Below, piece by piece: positions 17,643-26,467 of a stretch of DNA of 64,000 nt (position 1 is its first letter; every line of letters starts with the position of its first letter). The notes under the pieces are model-generated. The model had not been told where the DNA came from. It made no database searches and saw nothing but the letters and a program-made list of their open reading frames with translations. The translations under genes were made by a program, and so were the position numbers. This stretch comes from Nesterenkonia sp. Act20 (lineage in GTDB: Bacteria > Actinomycetota > Actinomycetes > Actinomycetales > Micrococcaceae). Where the stretch lies: contig NZ_JADPQH010000001.1 of assembly GCF_019173455.1 (NCBI RefSeq), forward strand, positions 1,332,391-1,396,390, given 5' to 3'.

Positions 17643-18542
17643 ATGAGGAACAAGACTTCTATGGCAGTCCGCGCTGGCGCCGTAAGCGCCGCCGCACTGC
17701 TCGCCCTGACCGCCTGCGGCGGAGATGACGCCGAGAGCGACGAGGCGGCAGCAGACTCCGGTGAGGAGACGATCACCGTCGCCATCGCGGGCGAAGAACC
17801 ATACTCCTACCTGAACGACGACGGGGAGCCTGAGGGTGCCACCATCGCCCTCGCCGAGGAGATCTTCGGCGAGATGGGCTACGCCGTTGAGGCTGAGCTG
17901 ACCGACTGGGACAGCCTGATACCTGGCCTGAACGCGGACCGCTACGAAGCTGTCTCCGCGGGCATGTCAATTCTCCCCGAACGCTGCGAGCAAGCCTCGT
18001 TCGCCGAGCCGGAGATCATGTACACCACCGCGCTGCTGGTGGAAGAGGGCAACCCCCTCGGCGTGGAGAACCTCAACGACGTCGCCGAGGCCATGGAATC
18101 CGGCGAAGACATCACCCTGGCCACACTGTCCTCCGGCATCGAGGCCGGTTACGTAGAGGAATTGGGCATCGAGGCTGAGGGTGTGGGCTCAGCGGACGAC
18201 GGCGTCGACATGGTCACCGGCGGTCGCGCGGACGTGTTCGCGCTGACCGCGATCTCATTGAGCGAGATGGCGGGCGACATGGACGGCTATGAGGTCACCG
18301 AGGGCTTCGTCCATGACATGGACGGTGTCATGCAGTACGGCGCAGGCTCGACCGTGTTCCCGGAAGGTTCCGACATGCTCGAGGAGTACAACGAGCACCT
18401 GGCAGAGCTCAAGGAAAGCGGCGAGCTGCTGGAGATCATCAGTGAGTACGGCTTCACCGAGGCCGAGATCCCGCCAGCTGATCTGACTGCGGAGGCGCTC
18501 TGCGCAGGCGACCTGGAGTCGCTCCAGGACATCGAAGACTGA
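17643..18542 (+). CDS. ehuB: Ectoine/hydroxyectoine ABC transporter, substrate-binding lipoprotein
   Basis: A 299-residue family-3 solute-binding protein, lipobox LTACGGD with Cys25, very acidic mature chain. EEPYSYLNDDGEPEGATIAL, DWDSLIPGLNADRYEAVSAGMSI and PERCEQASFAEPEIMYTTALL follow the EhuB pattern, including the ERC..FAEP segment. The order binding protein, permease, permease, ATPase is the canonical ehuBCDA order. It likely scavenges the compatible solutes ectoine and hydroxyectoine. Another amino-acid-type ligand is possible from sequence alone. Confidence 0.85.
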   Translation: MRNKTSMAVRAGAVSAAALLALTACGGDDAESDEAAADSGEETITVAIAGEEPYSYLNDDGEPEGATIALAEEIFGEMGYAVEAELTDWDSLIPGLNADRYEAVSAGMSILPERCEQASFAEPEIMYTTALLVEEGNPLGVENLNDVAEAMESGEDITLATLSSGIEAGYVEELGIEAEGVGSADDGVDMVTGGRADVFALTAISLSEMAGDMDGYEVTEGFVHDMDGVMQYGAGSTVFPEGSDMLEEYNEHLAELKESGELLEIISEYGFTEAEIPPADLTAEALCAGDLESLQDIED

Positions 18543-18565
18543 GCTGAGAACTTCAGACACTTCAC

Positions 18566-18596
18566 GGTGGTCGGCCCTGAAAAGGTGCCGGCCACC
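18566..18596 (+). terminator. Hairpin between ehuB and ehuC
   Basis: GGTGGTCGGC pairs with GCCGGCCACC (ten pairs, one G-U) around an 11-base loop, 24 bases after the ehuB stop. No U-run. Like the hairpin at 10002, it probably sets a high binding-protein to permease mRNA ratio. Confidence 0.65.
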
Positions 18597-18640
18597 GCTT
18601 CGGTGACATCACCTCCAGCAGAGAGGAAACACCTCCTACC

Positions 18641-19435
18641 GTGGACTGGCTAGATCAACAGCAGCAGTACTTCGAGACGCTGCAGAATTTCGGGCCCAGA
18701 CTCTGGGACGGGTTCGTGCTCACCGTGCAGCTCACCCTGGTCGGCGCCGCACTCGCCTTCGTCATTGCCGTGATCCTGGGCCTGATGGCAGGCAGCCCGA
18801 ATCTCTGGCTCAGAGGCCCGGCGCGGGTCATCATCGAGTTCTTCCGTGGCACCTCGCTGCTCGTGCAGCTGTTCTGGGTATATTACGTCCTGCCCCTCTT
18901 CGGACTGACCTTAGAGAGTTCCTTCACCGTGGGCGTGATCGCCCTGGGCGTGAATTACGGGGCATACGGCGCAGAGGCGGTCCGCGCCTCGCTGACCTCC
19001 GTCTCTTCCGGCCAGTGGGAGGCCACCGTCGCACTCTCCATGTCCTGGCCGCATAAGATCCGACGGATCATCTTCCCGCAGGCCTGGGCGCTGATGATCC
19101 CTTCGCTGGCGAACCTACTCGTGCACCTGTTGAAGGGATCGGCTGTCGTCTACATCGTCGGACTCAATGATTTCAATTTCGAGCTCGACCAGCTGCGCCG
19201 CGTCACCGACGCGTGGTTCGCCTACGCCTTCATCGGGCTCATTGCGTACTTCCTGTTCGCGCTGGTCCTCACGCAGGGGATGAGGCTTCTGGAGATCCGC
19301 GCCAAGCACCGGCTCGGACAGGGACCCACCATCCGGGAGATCCTTTCACCAGCACCCAAGATGCCTATCGCCTCAGCGCACCCCGGCTCTACTCCGAGCC
19401 TATTCGGCGGAAAGACTCCAGGGGGGCAGGGATGA
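18641..19435 (+). CDS. ehuC: Ectoine/hydroxyectoine ABC transporter permease EhuC
   Basis: The 264-residue polar-amino-acid-type permease has five hydrophobic segments and the HEAT-type EAA loop GQWEATVALSMSWPHKIRRI that contacts the ATPase. FFRGTSLLVQLFWVYYVLP is typical of this permease family. It starts at GTG 18641 and overlaps ehuD by four bases (ATGA). Roughly 40 residues of hydrophilic tail extend beyond the last helix. Confidence 0.85.
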   Translation: MDWLDQQQQYFETLQNFGPRLWDGFVLTVQLTLVGAALAFVIAVILGLMAGSPNLWLRGPARVIIEFFRGTSLLVQLFWVYYVLPLFGLTLESSFTVGVIALGVNYGAYGAEAVRASLTSVSSGQWEATVALSMSWPHKIRRIIFPQAWALMIPSLANLLVHLLKGSAVVYIVGLNDFNFELDQLRRVTDAWFAYAFIGLIAYFLFALVLTQGMRLLEIRAKHRLGQGPTIREILSPAPKMPIASAHPGSTPSLFGGKTPGGQG

Positions 19436-20133
19436 TCACATTGACTCCACTCTTGACCGCACAGCCCGCGGGGGACAGCTCCGGACCCATCTGGAACTGG
19501 GAATTCGCCGTCGAGATCTTCCCGGAGATCTTGACCGCCTTCATCCAAGTCACCCTTCTGGTGACCGTCGTGGGCACTATCATCGCGGCTATTCTCGGAC
19601 TCGTCATCGCAATCTTGATCCGCGTTCTGCCCACACCACTGGCCTTGATCGTGCGCTGGGCGGCCAACTTCATCCGGATGACGCCGATCGTGGTCCAGCT
19701 GCTGGTGCTCTACTACGGCTTCACCTGGATGGACCCCCTGTTGATCGGGTTCATCGTCTTCGGCATCCATTACGCCACGTATATGTCTGAGGTCTATCGG
19801 GCCGGCATCGAGTCCGTGCCCAAGGGGCAGTGGGAGGCCACCAAGGCACTCTCAATGAGCGCCGGGCGGACCTGGCGCCGGGTCGTCATCCCACAGGCGC
19901 TGCGCTCCACCATCCCCTCGCTGGGAAACTACGCGATCTCGATGTTCAAGGACACGCCGTTCCTCTTCGTGATCTCGGTGGCGGAGATGGTCCGCGTGGC
20001 TCAGACGATCGGTGCGCAGACCTTCCGCTACACCGAAGCCATCACCATCGCTGGCCTGATCTTCCTCGCCGCCAGCTACCCCACCGCACTGCTGATCAAC
20101 CGTCTGGAGAAGCGTCTTGCCTACGCCAACTGA
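19432..20133 (+). CDS. ehuD: Ectoine/hydroxyectoine ABC transporter permease EhuD
   Basis: A 233-residue permease. WNWEFAVEIFPEILTAFIQV, NFIRMTPIVVQLLVLYYGF and the EAA loop GQWEATKALSMSAGRTWRRV match EhuD-type subunits. The ATG at 19432 lies within the ehuC stop (ATGA overlap); upstream extension of the frame is spurious. The stop overlaps the ehuA start by 17 bases. Confidence 0.86.
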   Translation: MITLTPLLTAQPAGDSSGPIWNWEFAVEIFPEILTAFIQVTLLVTVVGTIIAAILGLVIAILIRVLPTPLALIVRWAANFIRMTPIVVQLLVLYYGFTWMDPLLIGFIVFGIHYATYMSEVYRAGIESVPKGQWEATKALSMSAGRTWRRVVIPQALRSTIPSLGNYAISMFKDTPFLFVISVAEMVRVAQTIGAQTFRYTEAITIAGLIFLAASYPTALLINRLEKRLAYAN

Positions 20134-20911
20134 TCCCGAAACTCCCGTCATCGAGTTCGTCGATGTCGAGAAGCGCTTCGGCGACAACATCGTCCTCAAG
20201 GACCTGAACTTCTCGGTCCGCCGTGGCGAGCGGGTCACGCTCATCGGACCCTCCGGCTCGGGCAAGACCACGATCCTGCGTCTGGTGATGACGCTGGAGG
20301 AGCTCACCGGCGGCTATATCTTCGTCGACGGCGAGCCGCTGACCCACCGTGAAAAGGATGGGAAGCGCGTCCCCGTCTCCGCCAAGGAGCAGAAGCAGCT
20401 GCGCACCCGGATCGGCATGGTCTTCCAGCAGTTCAATCTGTTCCCGAACATGACGGTGCTGGAGAACATCATCGAGGCGCCCATCCACGTACTGGGTCAG
20501 TCAAAGTCCGAAGCCACCGCGAAGGCGCATTCACTGCTGGAGCAGGTGGGACTGCCGGACAAGGCCAACGAGCATCCGATGAGCCTCTCCGGTGGTCAGC
20601 AGCAGCGTGTGGCCATCGCCCGCGCCCTGGCCATGGACCCCGAGATCCTGCTGCTCGATGAGGTGACCTCCGCGCTGGATCCCGAGGTGGTCGGAGATGT
20701 GCTGAACATCCTGCGCACAGTCGCGGACACCACCAATGTGACCATGCTGATCGTGACCCACGAGATGAGCTTCGCCCGCGACGTCTCCCACAAGGTGATG
20801 ATGTTCGACGGCGGCCGCGTGGTCGAGGAAGGTGCCCCGGAGAAGATCTTCTCCGACCCCACCCACGAGCGCACCAAGCAGTTCCTCAGCGCCGTGCTGC
20901 GAGACGCCTGA
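20117..20911 (+). CDS. ehuA: Ectoine/hydroxyectoine ABC transporter ATP-binding protein EhuA
   Basis: Energises the EhuCD importer. The product of 264 residues has Walker [11 protein letters not shown]-loop VFQQFNLFPN, signature [15 protein letters not shown], Walker B ILLLDEVTSALDPE and switch His VTHEM. It includes the insertion EPLTHREKDGKRVPVSAKEQ between Walker A and the Q-loop that is typical of EhuA. The most upstream fitting start is TTG at 20117 with GGAG seven bases before it, nested in the end of ehuD. Confidence 0.88.
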   Translation: MPTPTDPETPVIEFVDVEKRFGDNIVLKDLNFSVRRGERVTLIGPSGSGKTTILRLVMTLEELTGGYIFVDGEPLTHREKDGKRVPVSAKEQKQLRTRIGMVFQQFNLFPNMTVLENIIEAPIHVLGQSKSEATAKAHSLLEQVGLPDKANEHPMSLSGGQQQRVAIARALAMDPEILLLDEVTSALDPEVVGDVLNILRTVADTTNVTMLIVTHEMSFARDVSHKVMMFDGGRVVEEGAPEKIFSDPTHERTKQFLSAVLRDA

Positions 20912-20971
20912 CCAGATTTAGAATTGACCTAAGTTCCTTCCCATCCCTTTCCAGGAGTGAGACAACCTGTC

Positions 20972-22255
20972 ATGAGCCTGATCGTTCAGAAATACGGCGG
21001 ATCATCCGTCGCCGATGCCGAAAGCATCAAACGTGTGGCGAAGCGGGTCGTCGAGACCAAGCACGCCGGCCACCAGGTCGTCGTCGTGGTCTCGGCCATG
21101 GGTGACACCACCGATGACCTGCTCGACCTCGCCGGACGCATCACCTCGGCCCCACCCTCCCGGGAGATGGACATCCTTCTCTCCTCCGGTGAGCGCATGT
21201 CCATGGCGCTGCTCGCGATGGCCATCCACGAGCTCGATGAGACCGCCCAGTCCTTCACCGGATCCCAGGCCGGTATGATCACCGATGCCATCCATGGCAA
21301 GGCCCGCATCATCGAGGTCAGCCCCAAACGTGTGCAGGAATCCCTTGACGATGGCCACATCGGCATCGTCGCAGGGTTCCAGGGCATGAGCCGGGAATCC
21401 CGCGACATCACCACGATGGGCCGCGGCGGTTCGGACACCACCGCCGTCGCCCTGGCGGCCGCGCTGCATGCCGATGTGTGCGAGATCTACACCGACGTCG
21501 ACGGTGTCTTCACCGCCGATCCGCGCGTGGTCAAGACGGCCCGGAAGATCGACACCATCTCCAGCGAGGACATGCTGGAGATGGCCGCGGCCGGCACCAA
21601 AGTCCTGCACCTGCGTTCGGTGGAGTACGCGCGCCGCTTCGGCGTGAAGCTGCATGTGCGCTCCTCCTTCAGCCAGCTCGAAGGCACCTGGGTCATCCCC
21701 GACCCCAAAGACACTGTGACCATTCAGGAAGGCGAACCCTTGGAACAGCCCATCATCTCTGGCGTCTCGCATGACGCGTCCGAAGGCAAGCTCACCATCA
21801 CCGGGGTCCCCGACGTTCCCGGCAAGGCGGCTGAGATCTTCAACCTCATCGCCGAAGGGGCGGTCAACATCGACATGATCGTCCAGGACGTCTCTATGGC
21901 GACCAGGACCACGAACATCTCCTTCACGCTTCCCGGCGAAGACGGCGAGCGCGCCCAGGAGATGATCAACGCACATAAGGACACCATCGGCTTCGAGTCC
22001 ATGGACTTCGTCCCTCAGGTGGGCAAGGTCTCGCTGATCGGTGGCGGCATGCGCAACCATCCCGGTGTCTCGGCGCGGTTCTTCACCGCGCTGCGCGACG
22101 CCGGCATCAACATCGGCCTGATCTCCACCTCGGAGATCCGCGTCTCGGTCATCACGGACGTGGAGCTGCTGGACCGCGCCGTTCAGGCCATCCACACCGC
22201 GTTCGGCCTGGACTCTGACGAAGAGGCCAAGGTCTACGCCGGGACCGGTCGCTAG
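20972..22255 (+). CDS. lysC: Aspartate kinase
   Basis: First enzyme of the aspartate pathway (Lys, Thr, Met, diaminopimelate, and ectoine where made). The 427-residue protein starts [20 protein letters not shown] and carries [16 protein letters not shown] and [14 protein letters not shown], followed by two ACT domains ([35 protein letters not shown]) and the ending VYAGTGR. This is very close to corynebacterial LysC. The ATG at 20972 fits the family N terminus. At the usual beta-subunit position, residue 257, a TTG (21740) follows AGGAAGG by seven bases. Adjacent to ehuBCDA, a link that may be only positional. Confidence 0.95.
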   Translation: MSLIVQKYGGSSVADAESIKRVAKRVVETKHAGHQVVVVVSAMGDTTDDLLDLAGRITSAPPSREMDILLSSGERMSMALLAMAIHELDETAQSFTGSQAGMITDAIHGKARIIEVSPKRVQESLDDGHIGIVAGFQGMSRESRDITTMGRGGSDTTAVALAAALHADVCEIYTDVDGVFTADPRVVKTARKIDTISSEDMLEMAAAGTKVLHLRSVEYARRFGVKLHVRSSFSQLEGTWVIPDPKDTVTIQEGEPLEQPIISGVSHDASEGKLTITGVPDVPGKAAEIFNLIAEGAVNIDMIVQDVSMATRTTNISFTLPGEDGERAQEMINAHKDTIGFESMDFVPQVGKVSLIGGGMRNHPGVSARFFTALRDAGINIGLISTSEIRVSVITDVELLDRAVQAIHTAFGLDSDEEAKVYAGTGR

Positions 22256-22263
22256 GCCCGAGC

Positions 22264-22833
22264 ATGGGCACCGAGGTACTCCCCGCCGTCGGACGCTTCG
22301 CCGATTTCCATGAGGTAGTCGGGGTCAAGAAGCCCGGCGGCCGGGGGTGCTGGTGCATGTCCTATCGGGACTCTCGGGTGACGAATGAGGACCGCCCGGA
22401 GTTCATGCGCGAGCTCTGCGCTCAGGAGCCCGGCCCCGGGGTGCTCGCCTACGTCGATGACGAACCCGCAGGCTGGTGCTCGATCGCCCCACGCAGCAGC
22501 TACCGACGGCTAATGAACTCCCGGACGATCCCCTTCCTCGACGACCGCGATGCCTGGTCCGTGGTGTGCTTCGTGGTCCGCCCGGGGTTCCGCGGACGTG
22601 GGCTGATGCATGATCTGCTCGAGGGCGCCGTGGCCCACGCGGCGCATCATGGAGCCGAGGTTGTCGAGGGCTACCCCCTCGAGCTGGAGACAGAGACCTC
22701 GCGGGTGGACGTGATCAGCGGCTATGTCGGCGCCACCGAGCTCTTCGCAGTCCACGGGTTCGAGGCCGCCGCGCCCACCACGGCGCACAGCGGACACCGT
22801 CCACGCTGGATCATGCGCCGAGAACTCGGCTGA
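22264..22833 (+). CDS. GNAT-family N-acetyltransferase
   Basis: A 189-residue protein with the GNAT acetyl-CoA-binding stretch VVCFVVRPGFRGRGLMHDLL (R-G-x-G motif) and the ending VHGFEAAAPTTAHSG typical of an uncharacterised actinobacterial subgroup that begins with a Cys-containing segment (GRGCWCMSYRD). Eight bases after lysC on the same strand, so probably co-transcribed. Acceptor unknown. Confidence 0.82.
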   Translation: MGTEVLPAVGRFADFHEVVGVKKPGGRGCWCMSYRDSRVTNEDRPEFMRELCAQEPGPGVLAYVDDEPAGWCSIAPRSSYRRLMNSRTIPFLDDRDAWSVVCFVVRPGFRGRGLMHDLLEGAVAHAAHHGAEVVEGYPLELETETSRVDVISGYVGATELFAVHGFEAAAPTTAHSGHRPRWIMRRELG

Positions 22834-22875
22834 GGCCGAGTGCCCTGAATCGATGACACAGCCCCGCGCAGCACA

Positions 22876-22915
22876 CAGGCGGCAGGTGTACCCTTTACGG
22901 GTTCCCTGCCGCCTG
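22876..22915 (+). terminator. Intrinsic-type hairpin after the GNAT gene
   Basis: Perfect 11-base arms (CAGGCGGCAGG at 22876-22886, complement at 22905-22915) with an additional ACCC/GGGT inner pairing. Very stable; no U-run follows. Probably ends the lysC-GNAT transcript. It abuts the start of the next gene, so it might also sit in that gene's leader. Confidence 0.65.
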
Positions 22916-22941
22916 CGCACTTGGTACGAGTGATATACCCG

Positions 22942-23850
22942 ATGGTAACCCAGACACCAGCTCCTCTCGAGGAAGCTCACGGGCTGACGGTGATTCCTGA
23001 ACAGGAGCACCGAGAGAAGGCCGCCGCCCACCAGGCCGCTGTGGACCGTCTCACCGAGGGGTTCCTCGCGCGTCGCCACGCCGGGGTCAAGCACCCCGTC
23101 GAGGACTTCCTCTTCACCTATTACTCCCACTCCCCCGGCAAGCTCTCCCGCTGGCATCCCGGAGTCGGGGTCCTGCTCCAGGGCGATCGGCTCGAGCACG
23201 CCGAGTGGAAGCACTACCGCACCATCAGCACCGGGGTGACCCTCGACGTCGAGGGGTTCCGCTACGACCGTGCCTCCATGATCGGTTTCGCTCGCCGACT
23301 GTTGAGCACGACGGCGGCCACACCCGCGCAGCTGGGATGCTTCGGTCTGCATGAGTGGGCCATGGTGTACAAGTCCGTGGAGCACGGCCAGCGCCACGAC
23401 CAGGTTCCACTCCGCCTGGGTTCTTCCGGCACCGACGAGGTGGTCGAGGCCGCGAACATCCGCTGCACGCACTTCGACGCCTACCGCTTCTACACGCCCT
23501 CGGCGAAGCCGCTCAATGCGCTGGAACCCACCCGGGAGTCGCAGACACGCATGGAGCAACCCGGGTGCCTGCACGCCAATATGGATCTGTATAAGTGGGC
23601 CTATAAGCTCGTCCCGGCGGTGAGCAGCGATCTCCTGCTGGAATGCTTCGACCTCGCCGCACGGATCCGAGAGCTGGACATGCGCGCCTCCCCCTATGAC
23701 CTCAGCGATTGGGGCTACGAGCCGGTCCCGATCGAGACGCCTGCGGGGCGGGCGACCTATGCTCGGGCACAGAAGGGCTTCGCCGAGGAGTCACAGGTGC
23801 TGCGCGGGAAGCTCCTCGCGGTGCTGGACCAGCTCGAGGGACCGCTCTGA
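22942..23850 (+). CDS. Conserved actinobacterial protein, '3-methyladenine DNA glycosylase'-annotated family
   Basis: A 302-residue soluble protein from the ATG at 22942; weaker TTG (22921) and GTG (22930) starts lie upstream and no ribosome-binding site is clear. It contains KHPVEDFLFTYYSHSPGKL, RWHPGVGVLLQGD, GCFGLHEWAMVYKS, RCTHFDAYRFYTPSAKPLN and MEQPGCLHANMDLYKWAYKL, which are strongly conserved in an actinobacterial family usually labelled 3-methyladenine DNA glycosylase. I see no helix-hairpin-helix-GPD or AAG-fold motif, so that label is weak. The His/Cys/Asp-rich conserved segments suggest a metalloenzyme, which is inference. Confidence 0.7.
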   Translation: MVTQTPAPLEEAHGLTVIPEQEHREKAAAHQAAVDRLTEGFLARRHAGVKHPVEDFLFTYYSHSPGKLSRWHPGVGVLLQGDRLEHAEWKHYRTISTGVTLDVEGFRYDRASMIGFARRLLSTTAATPAQLGCFGLHEWAMVYKSVEHGQRHDQVPLRLGSSGTDEVVEAANIRCTHFDAYRFYTPSAKPLNALEPTRESQTRMEQPGCLHANMDLYKWAYKLVPAVSSDLLLECFDLAARIRELDMRASPYDLSDWGYEPVPIETPAGRATYARAQKGFAEESQVLRGKLLAVLDQLEGPL

Positions 23851-23868
23851 TCCGCGAGCTCGCTGAAT

Positions 23869-24525
23869 TCAGGCGTTGGCGAGCACGCGGCTGCACTCGC
23901 TGAGCAGCTCCTGCATGCGGGCGGCGCCGTGGCGACCGTTGAAGATCTCGGTGCCGTTCTCGAAGGCCTTGCCAGCCGCGAGCGGCCCGGCATCGACCGG
24001 GTCATAACCCAGCGAGTCGATGAACGTAGAGACCAGGCTCTTGGCCTCGGCGTCATCGGAGGCCACCGCCAGGGCGCGGCGATGCGGATCCCCGGCGGGG
24101 TAGGAATCGACCTCGAGGTCGCCATAGCCGATGTGGTTGAGCGTCTTGACCACGCGCGCGGCTCCGAGGAAGTTCGCGATGACCTCACTGGTGCTGGTGC
24201 CGGTCTCGAACTCGTCCATGAACCCGTCGACCGGCGCCCAGTAGTTCATCGTGTCGATGACCACTTTGTCGCGCAGCACCGAGGTGTCCACGCTCTGGTA
24301 CTTGTGCAGCGGCACGGCCAGCACGATGATGTCTGCGCTGCGCAGGTCCTGACGATCAACAGCCGTGGCGCCGGGGACGATGACCTCGGTCAGCAGCCGA
24401 ATGTCCGCGGCGGGCTTGCCAGTGGCGATGGTGACCGTATGACCCGCGCGCACGGCCTGCCGGGCAACGGCTGTGCCGACCCGCCCTGCGCCGAGGACTC
24501 CGATGTTCAATGGCGTCTGCGTCAT
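23869..24525 (-). CDS. NADPH-dependent F420 reductase-like oxidoreductase
   Basis: The 218-residue Rossmann protein begins NIGVLGAGRVGTAVARQAVRAGHTVTIA and contains IIVLAVPLHKYQSVDTSVL and KTLNHIGYGDLEVDSYPAGD. This matches the PF03807 family of NADP oxidoreductases that includes F420:NADP reductases. Normal length for the family. The ATG at 24525 has a GGGATGGGA ribosome-binding site. Whether it uses F420 or another partner cannot be told. Convergent with the preceding gene. Confidence 0.8.
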   Translation of the reverse strand: MTQTPLNIGVLGAGRVGTAVARQAVRAGHTVTIATGKPAADIRLLTEVIVPGATAVDRQDLRSADIIVLAVPLHKYQSVDTSVLRDKVVIDTMNYWAPVDGFMDEFETGTSTSEVIANFLGAARVVKTLNHIGYGDLEVDSYPAGDPHRRALAVASDDAEAKSLVSTFIDSLGYDPVDAGPLAAGKAFENGTEIFNGRHGAARMQELLSECSRVLANA

Positions 24526-24660
24526 AGTGTTCCCATCCCTTGACTGGCGGAGCGTCGACCCGGCGGCTCCGCGGCCGCGAATTGCTTCACATGTGCTTCA
24601 AAACTGAAAGATTCCGTGGGGCATAACGCGAGGCGCTGGTATTTTGTTCCACCTCCCCGC

Positions 24661-25152
24661 TCAGGTCACATCCCCATCGATGTAGAGCCATTGCCCTGAT
24701 TCGCGACGGAATCGGCTGAGCTCATGATGCCGTCCGCGTCCCCGCGCATGGCCCGCGCTGAGATCCTCATAGCTGGCCACGAACTCCACAGTTCCGTGCG
24801 TCTCGAAGGGTCCGCCCCCGGACGTACCCAGGATGGCGAGGCGCGTCCAGCGAGCACCCGGCCTTGAGAGGACCGCGAGCGCCGGTCGCGTCTCGGGCGC
24901 CCAGCTCCGGTGCAGGTAGCCGCCGAAGAACTGTGGATCCTCACTCATCAGGGCGTTGGCGCTGTACCGCGCCCGCATCAGCGCCTCCGCAGTGGGAGCC
25001 GGCGCGCCGGCGTGGAACCGTCGGCAGCACGCGGCATAGGTGTCGCCAGACCCGCAGGGACAACGCTGCGCGGGATCGAGCGCCACTGACATGGAGTGCC
25101 GAGCCTCGGCGTGGCCTGCCTGGGGAACCTGTTCAGGGTGGATCTCGGTCAT
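24661..25152 (-). CDS. YchJ-family protein with SEC-C zinc motif
   Basis: A 163-residue protein. After a 27-residue N-terminal extension it has CPCGSGDTYAACC, the SEC-C metal-binding motif, then TAEALMRARYSANAL, an NTF2-like domain (VEFVASYEDLSAGHARGRGR) and ESGQWLYIDGD at the C terminus. This is the UPF0225/YchJ architecture. Molecular function is unknown in the family. Start at ATG 25152; ribosome-binding site weak. Confidence 0.82.
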   Translation of the reverse strand: MTEIHPEQVPQAGHAEARHSMSVALDPAQRCPCGSGDTYAACCRRFHAGAPAPTAEALMRARYSANALMSEDPQFFGGYLHRSWAPETRPALAVLSRPGARWTRLAILGTSGGGPFETHGTVEFVASYEDLSAGHARGRGRHHELSRFRRESGQWLYIDGDVT

Positions 25153-25187
25153 CGCTTCAGCATCTCATCTGGGCGAAACCTCCATCC

Positions 25188-25251
25188 ATTGGGCGCAAAA
25201 CGTCGTTATGGCCCGACCAGCAGACGCGTATTCCACCGTTTTTCGCCCAAT
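25188..25251. promoter_or_regulatory. Inverted TTGGGCG(A)AAAACG repeat upstream of purS
   Basis: ATTGGGCGCAAAACG (25188-25202) and its near-complement (25237-25251) form 15-base arms with one mismatch, 34 bases apart, 180 bases before purS. A third partial copy (TGGGCGAAA) lies at 25170. It could be a paired operator for a purine regulator or a looped structure. No purine riboswitch motif is seen. Confidence 0.45.
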
Positions 25252-25430
25252 AGATGCCTTAGGCCTCACGGGCGGGCTGCTCGTGAGCAACCGGTAGACT
25301 GGACCGGCAAGCTCGCGGAGCGTGCCGCCGTCGTCCTCAGCCGTGCTGATCAGGTCCCGGCAGTGCGTGAGACGGCACCTGGCAGCGGTCCCGCGGGCTC
25401 ACCCGCCCGCACCATCGCACAGGAGACCCT

Positions 25431-25691
25431 ATGCCGCGCATCATCGTCGAGGTCATGCCCAAACCCGAGATTCTCGATCCACAGGGCAAGGCCATCGCCT
25501 CCGCACTGCCCCATCTGGGCTTCACCGGCTTTTCCGGAGTACGCCAGGGCAAGCGCTTCGAGCTCGCCGTGGACGGCGAGATCACCGACGAGATCCTCGA
25601 GAGCGCCCGCACAGCGGCCACCGAGATGCTCTCCAACCCGGTGATCGAAGACGTCATCAGCGTGCGCGTGGATGACGAGGACGCTGCATGA
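25431..25691 (+). CDS. purS: Phosphoribosylformylglycinamidine synthase subunit PurS
   Basis: Small subunit of the FGAM synthase complex (fourth step of de novo purine synthesis). 86 residues: [41 protein letters not shown] and [12 protein letters not shown] are family-typical. AGGAGA ribosome-binding site five bases before the ATG. Overlaps purQ by four bases. Confidence 0.95.
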   Translation: MPRIIVEVMPKPEILDPQGKAIASALPHLGFTGFSGVRQGKRFELAVDGEITDEILESARTAATEMLSNPVIEDVISVRVDDEDAA

Positions 25692-26467
25692 GCACTGAGA
25701 CCCCCCTCATCGGGGACTTCCATGCCGCTCCGGGTGCCACTCCCCTGGGTGGCGCGCGCATCGGCGTCGTCACCTTCCCCGGCACCCTCGATGATCGCGA
25801 CGCCGCACGCGCCGTCCGTCTCGGTGGCGGCACCGCCGTGGAACTCTGGCACGGCGAGGAATCGCTCCAGGGCGTGGACGCGATCGTGCTGCCGGGCGGA
25901 TTCTCCTATGGCGACTACCTGCGCGCCGGAGCCATCGCCCGCTTCGCACCGCTGATGGGCAGGATCATCGAGGCCGCCACCGCCACCTCGGGAAGCCGCC
26001 TCCCGGTGCTGGGCATCTGCAACGGCTTCCAGATGCTCACCGAATCCCACCTGCTGCCGGGCTCCATGGTGAAGAACGAACACCTGAAGTTCCTCTGCAA
26101 GGACCAGGTGCTGCAGGTCGAGAACACCTCCACCGCATGGACCTCCCAGTTCACGCAGGATGAGCTCATCGCCATCCCGCTGAAGAACCAGGACGGGCAG
26201 TACCTCGCCGACCCAGACACCCTCGAGGCGCTCGAGGCCGAGGGGCGCGTGGTCTTCCGTTACGTGGGCGAGAACCCCAATGGTTCCCGCAACGCAATCG
26301 CCGGCATCACCAATGAGACCGGCAACGTCGTGGGTCTGATGCCGCACCCCGAACACGCCGTCGAGGCTGGCTACGGCCCCGACGACGCCACCGGGATGCG
26401 CAACGGCACCGACGGGCTGACCATTTTCACCTCCGTGATCGCATCTCTTGCCGGAGGTGCCCAGTGA
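25688..26467 (+). CDS. purQ: Phosphoribosylformylglycinamidine synthase subunit PurQ
   Basis: Class-I glutamine amidotransferase supplying ammonia to PurL. The 259-residue protein has [38 protein letters not shown], nucleophile Cys in [10 protein letters not shown], and the His-x-Glu pair in [11 protein letters not shown] 20-residue N-terminal extension precedes the usual start of the fold. Four-base overlaps on both sides indicate coupled translation with purS and purL. Confidence 0.95.
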   Translation: MSTETPLIGDFHAAPGATPLGGARIGVVTFPGTLDDRDAARAVRLGGGTAVELWHGEESLQGVDAIVLPGGFSYGDYLRAGAIARFAPLMGRIIEAATATSGSRLPVLGICNGFQMLTESHLLPGSMVKNEHLKFLCKDQVLQVENTSTAWTSQFTQDELIAIPLKNQDGQYLADPDTLEALEAEGRVVFRYVGENPNGSRNAIAGITNETGNVVGLMPHPEHAVEAGYGPDDATGMRNGTDGLTIFTSVIASLAGGAQ

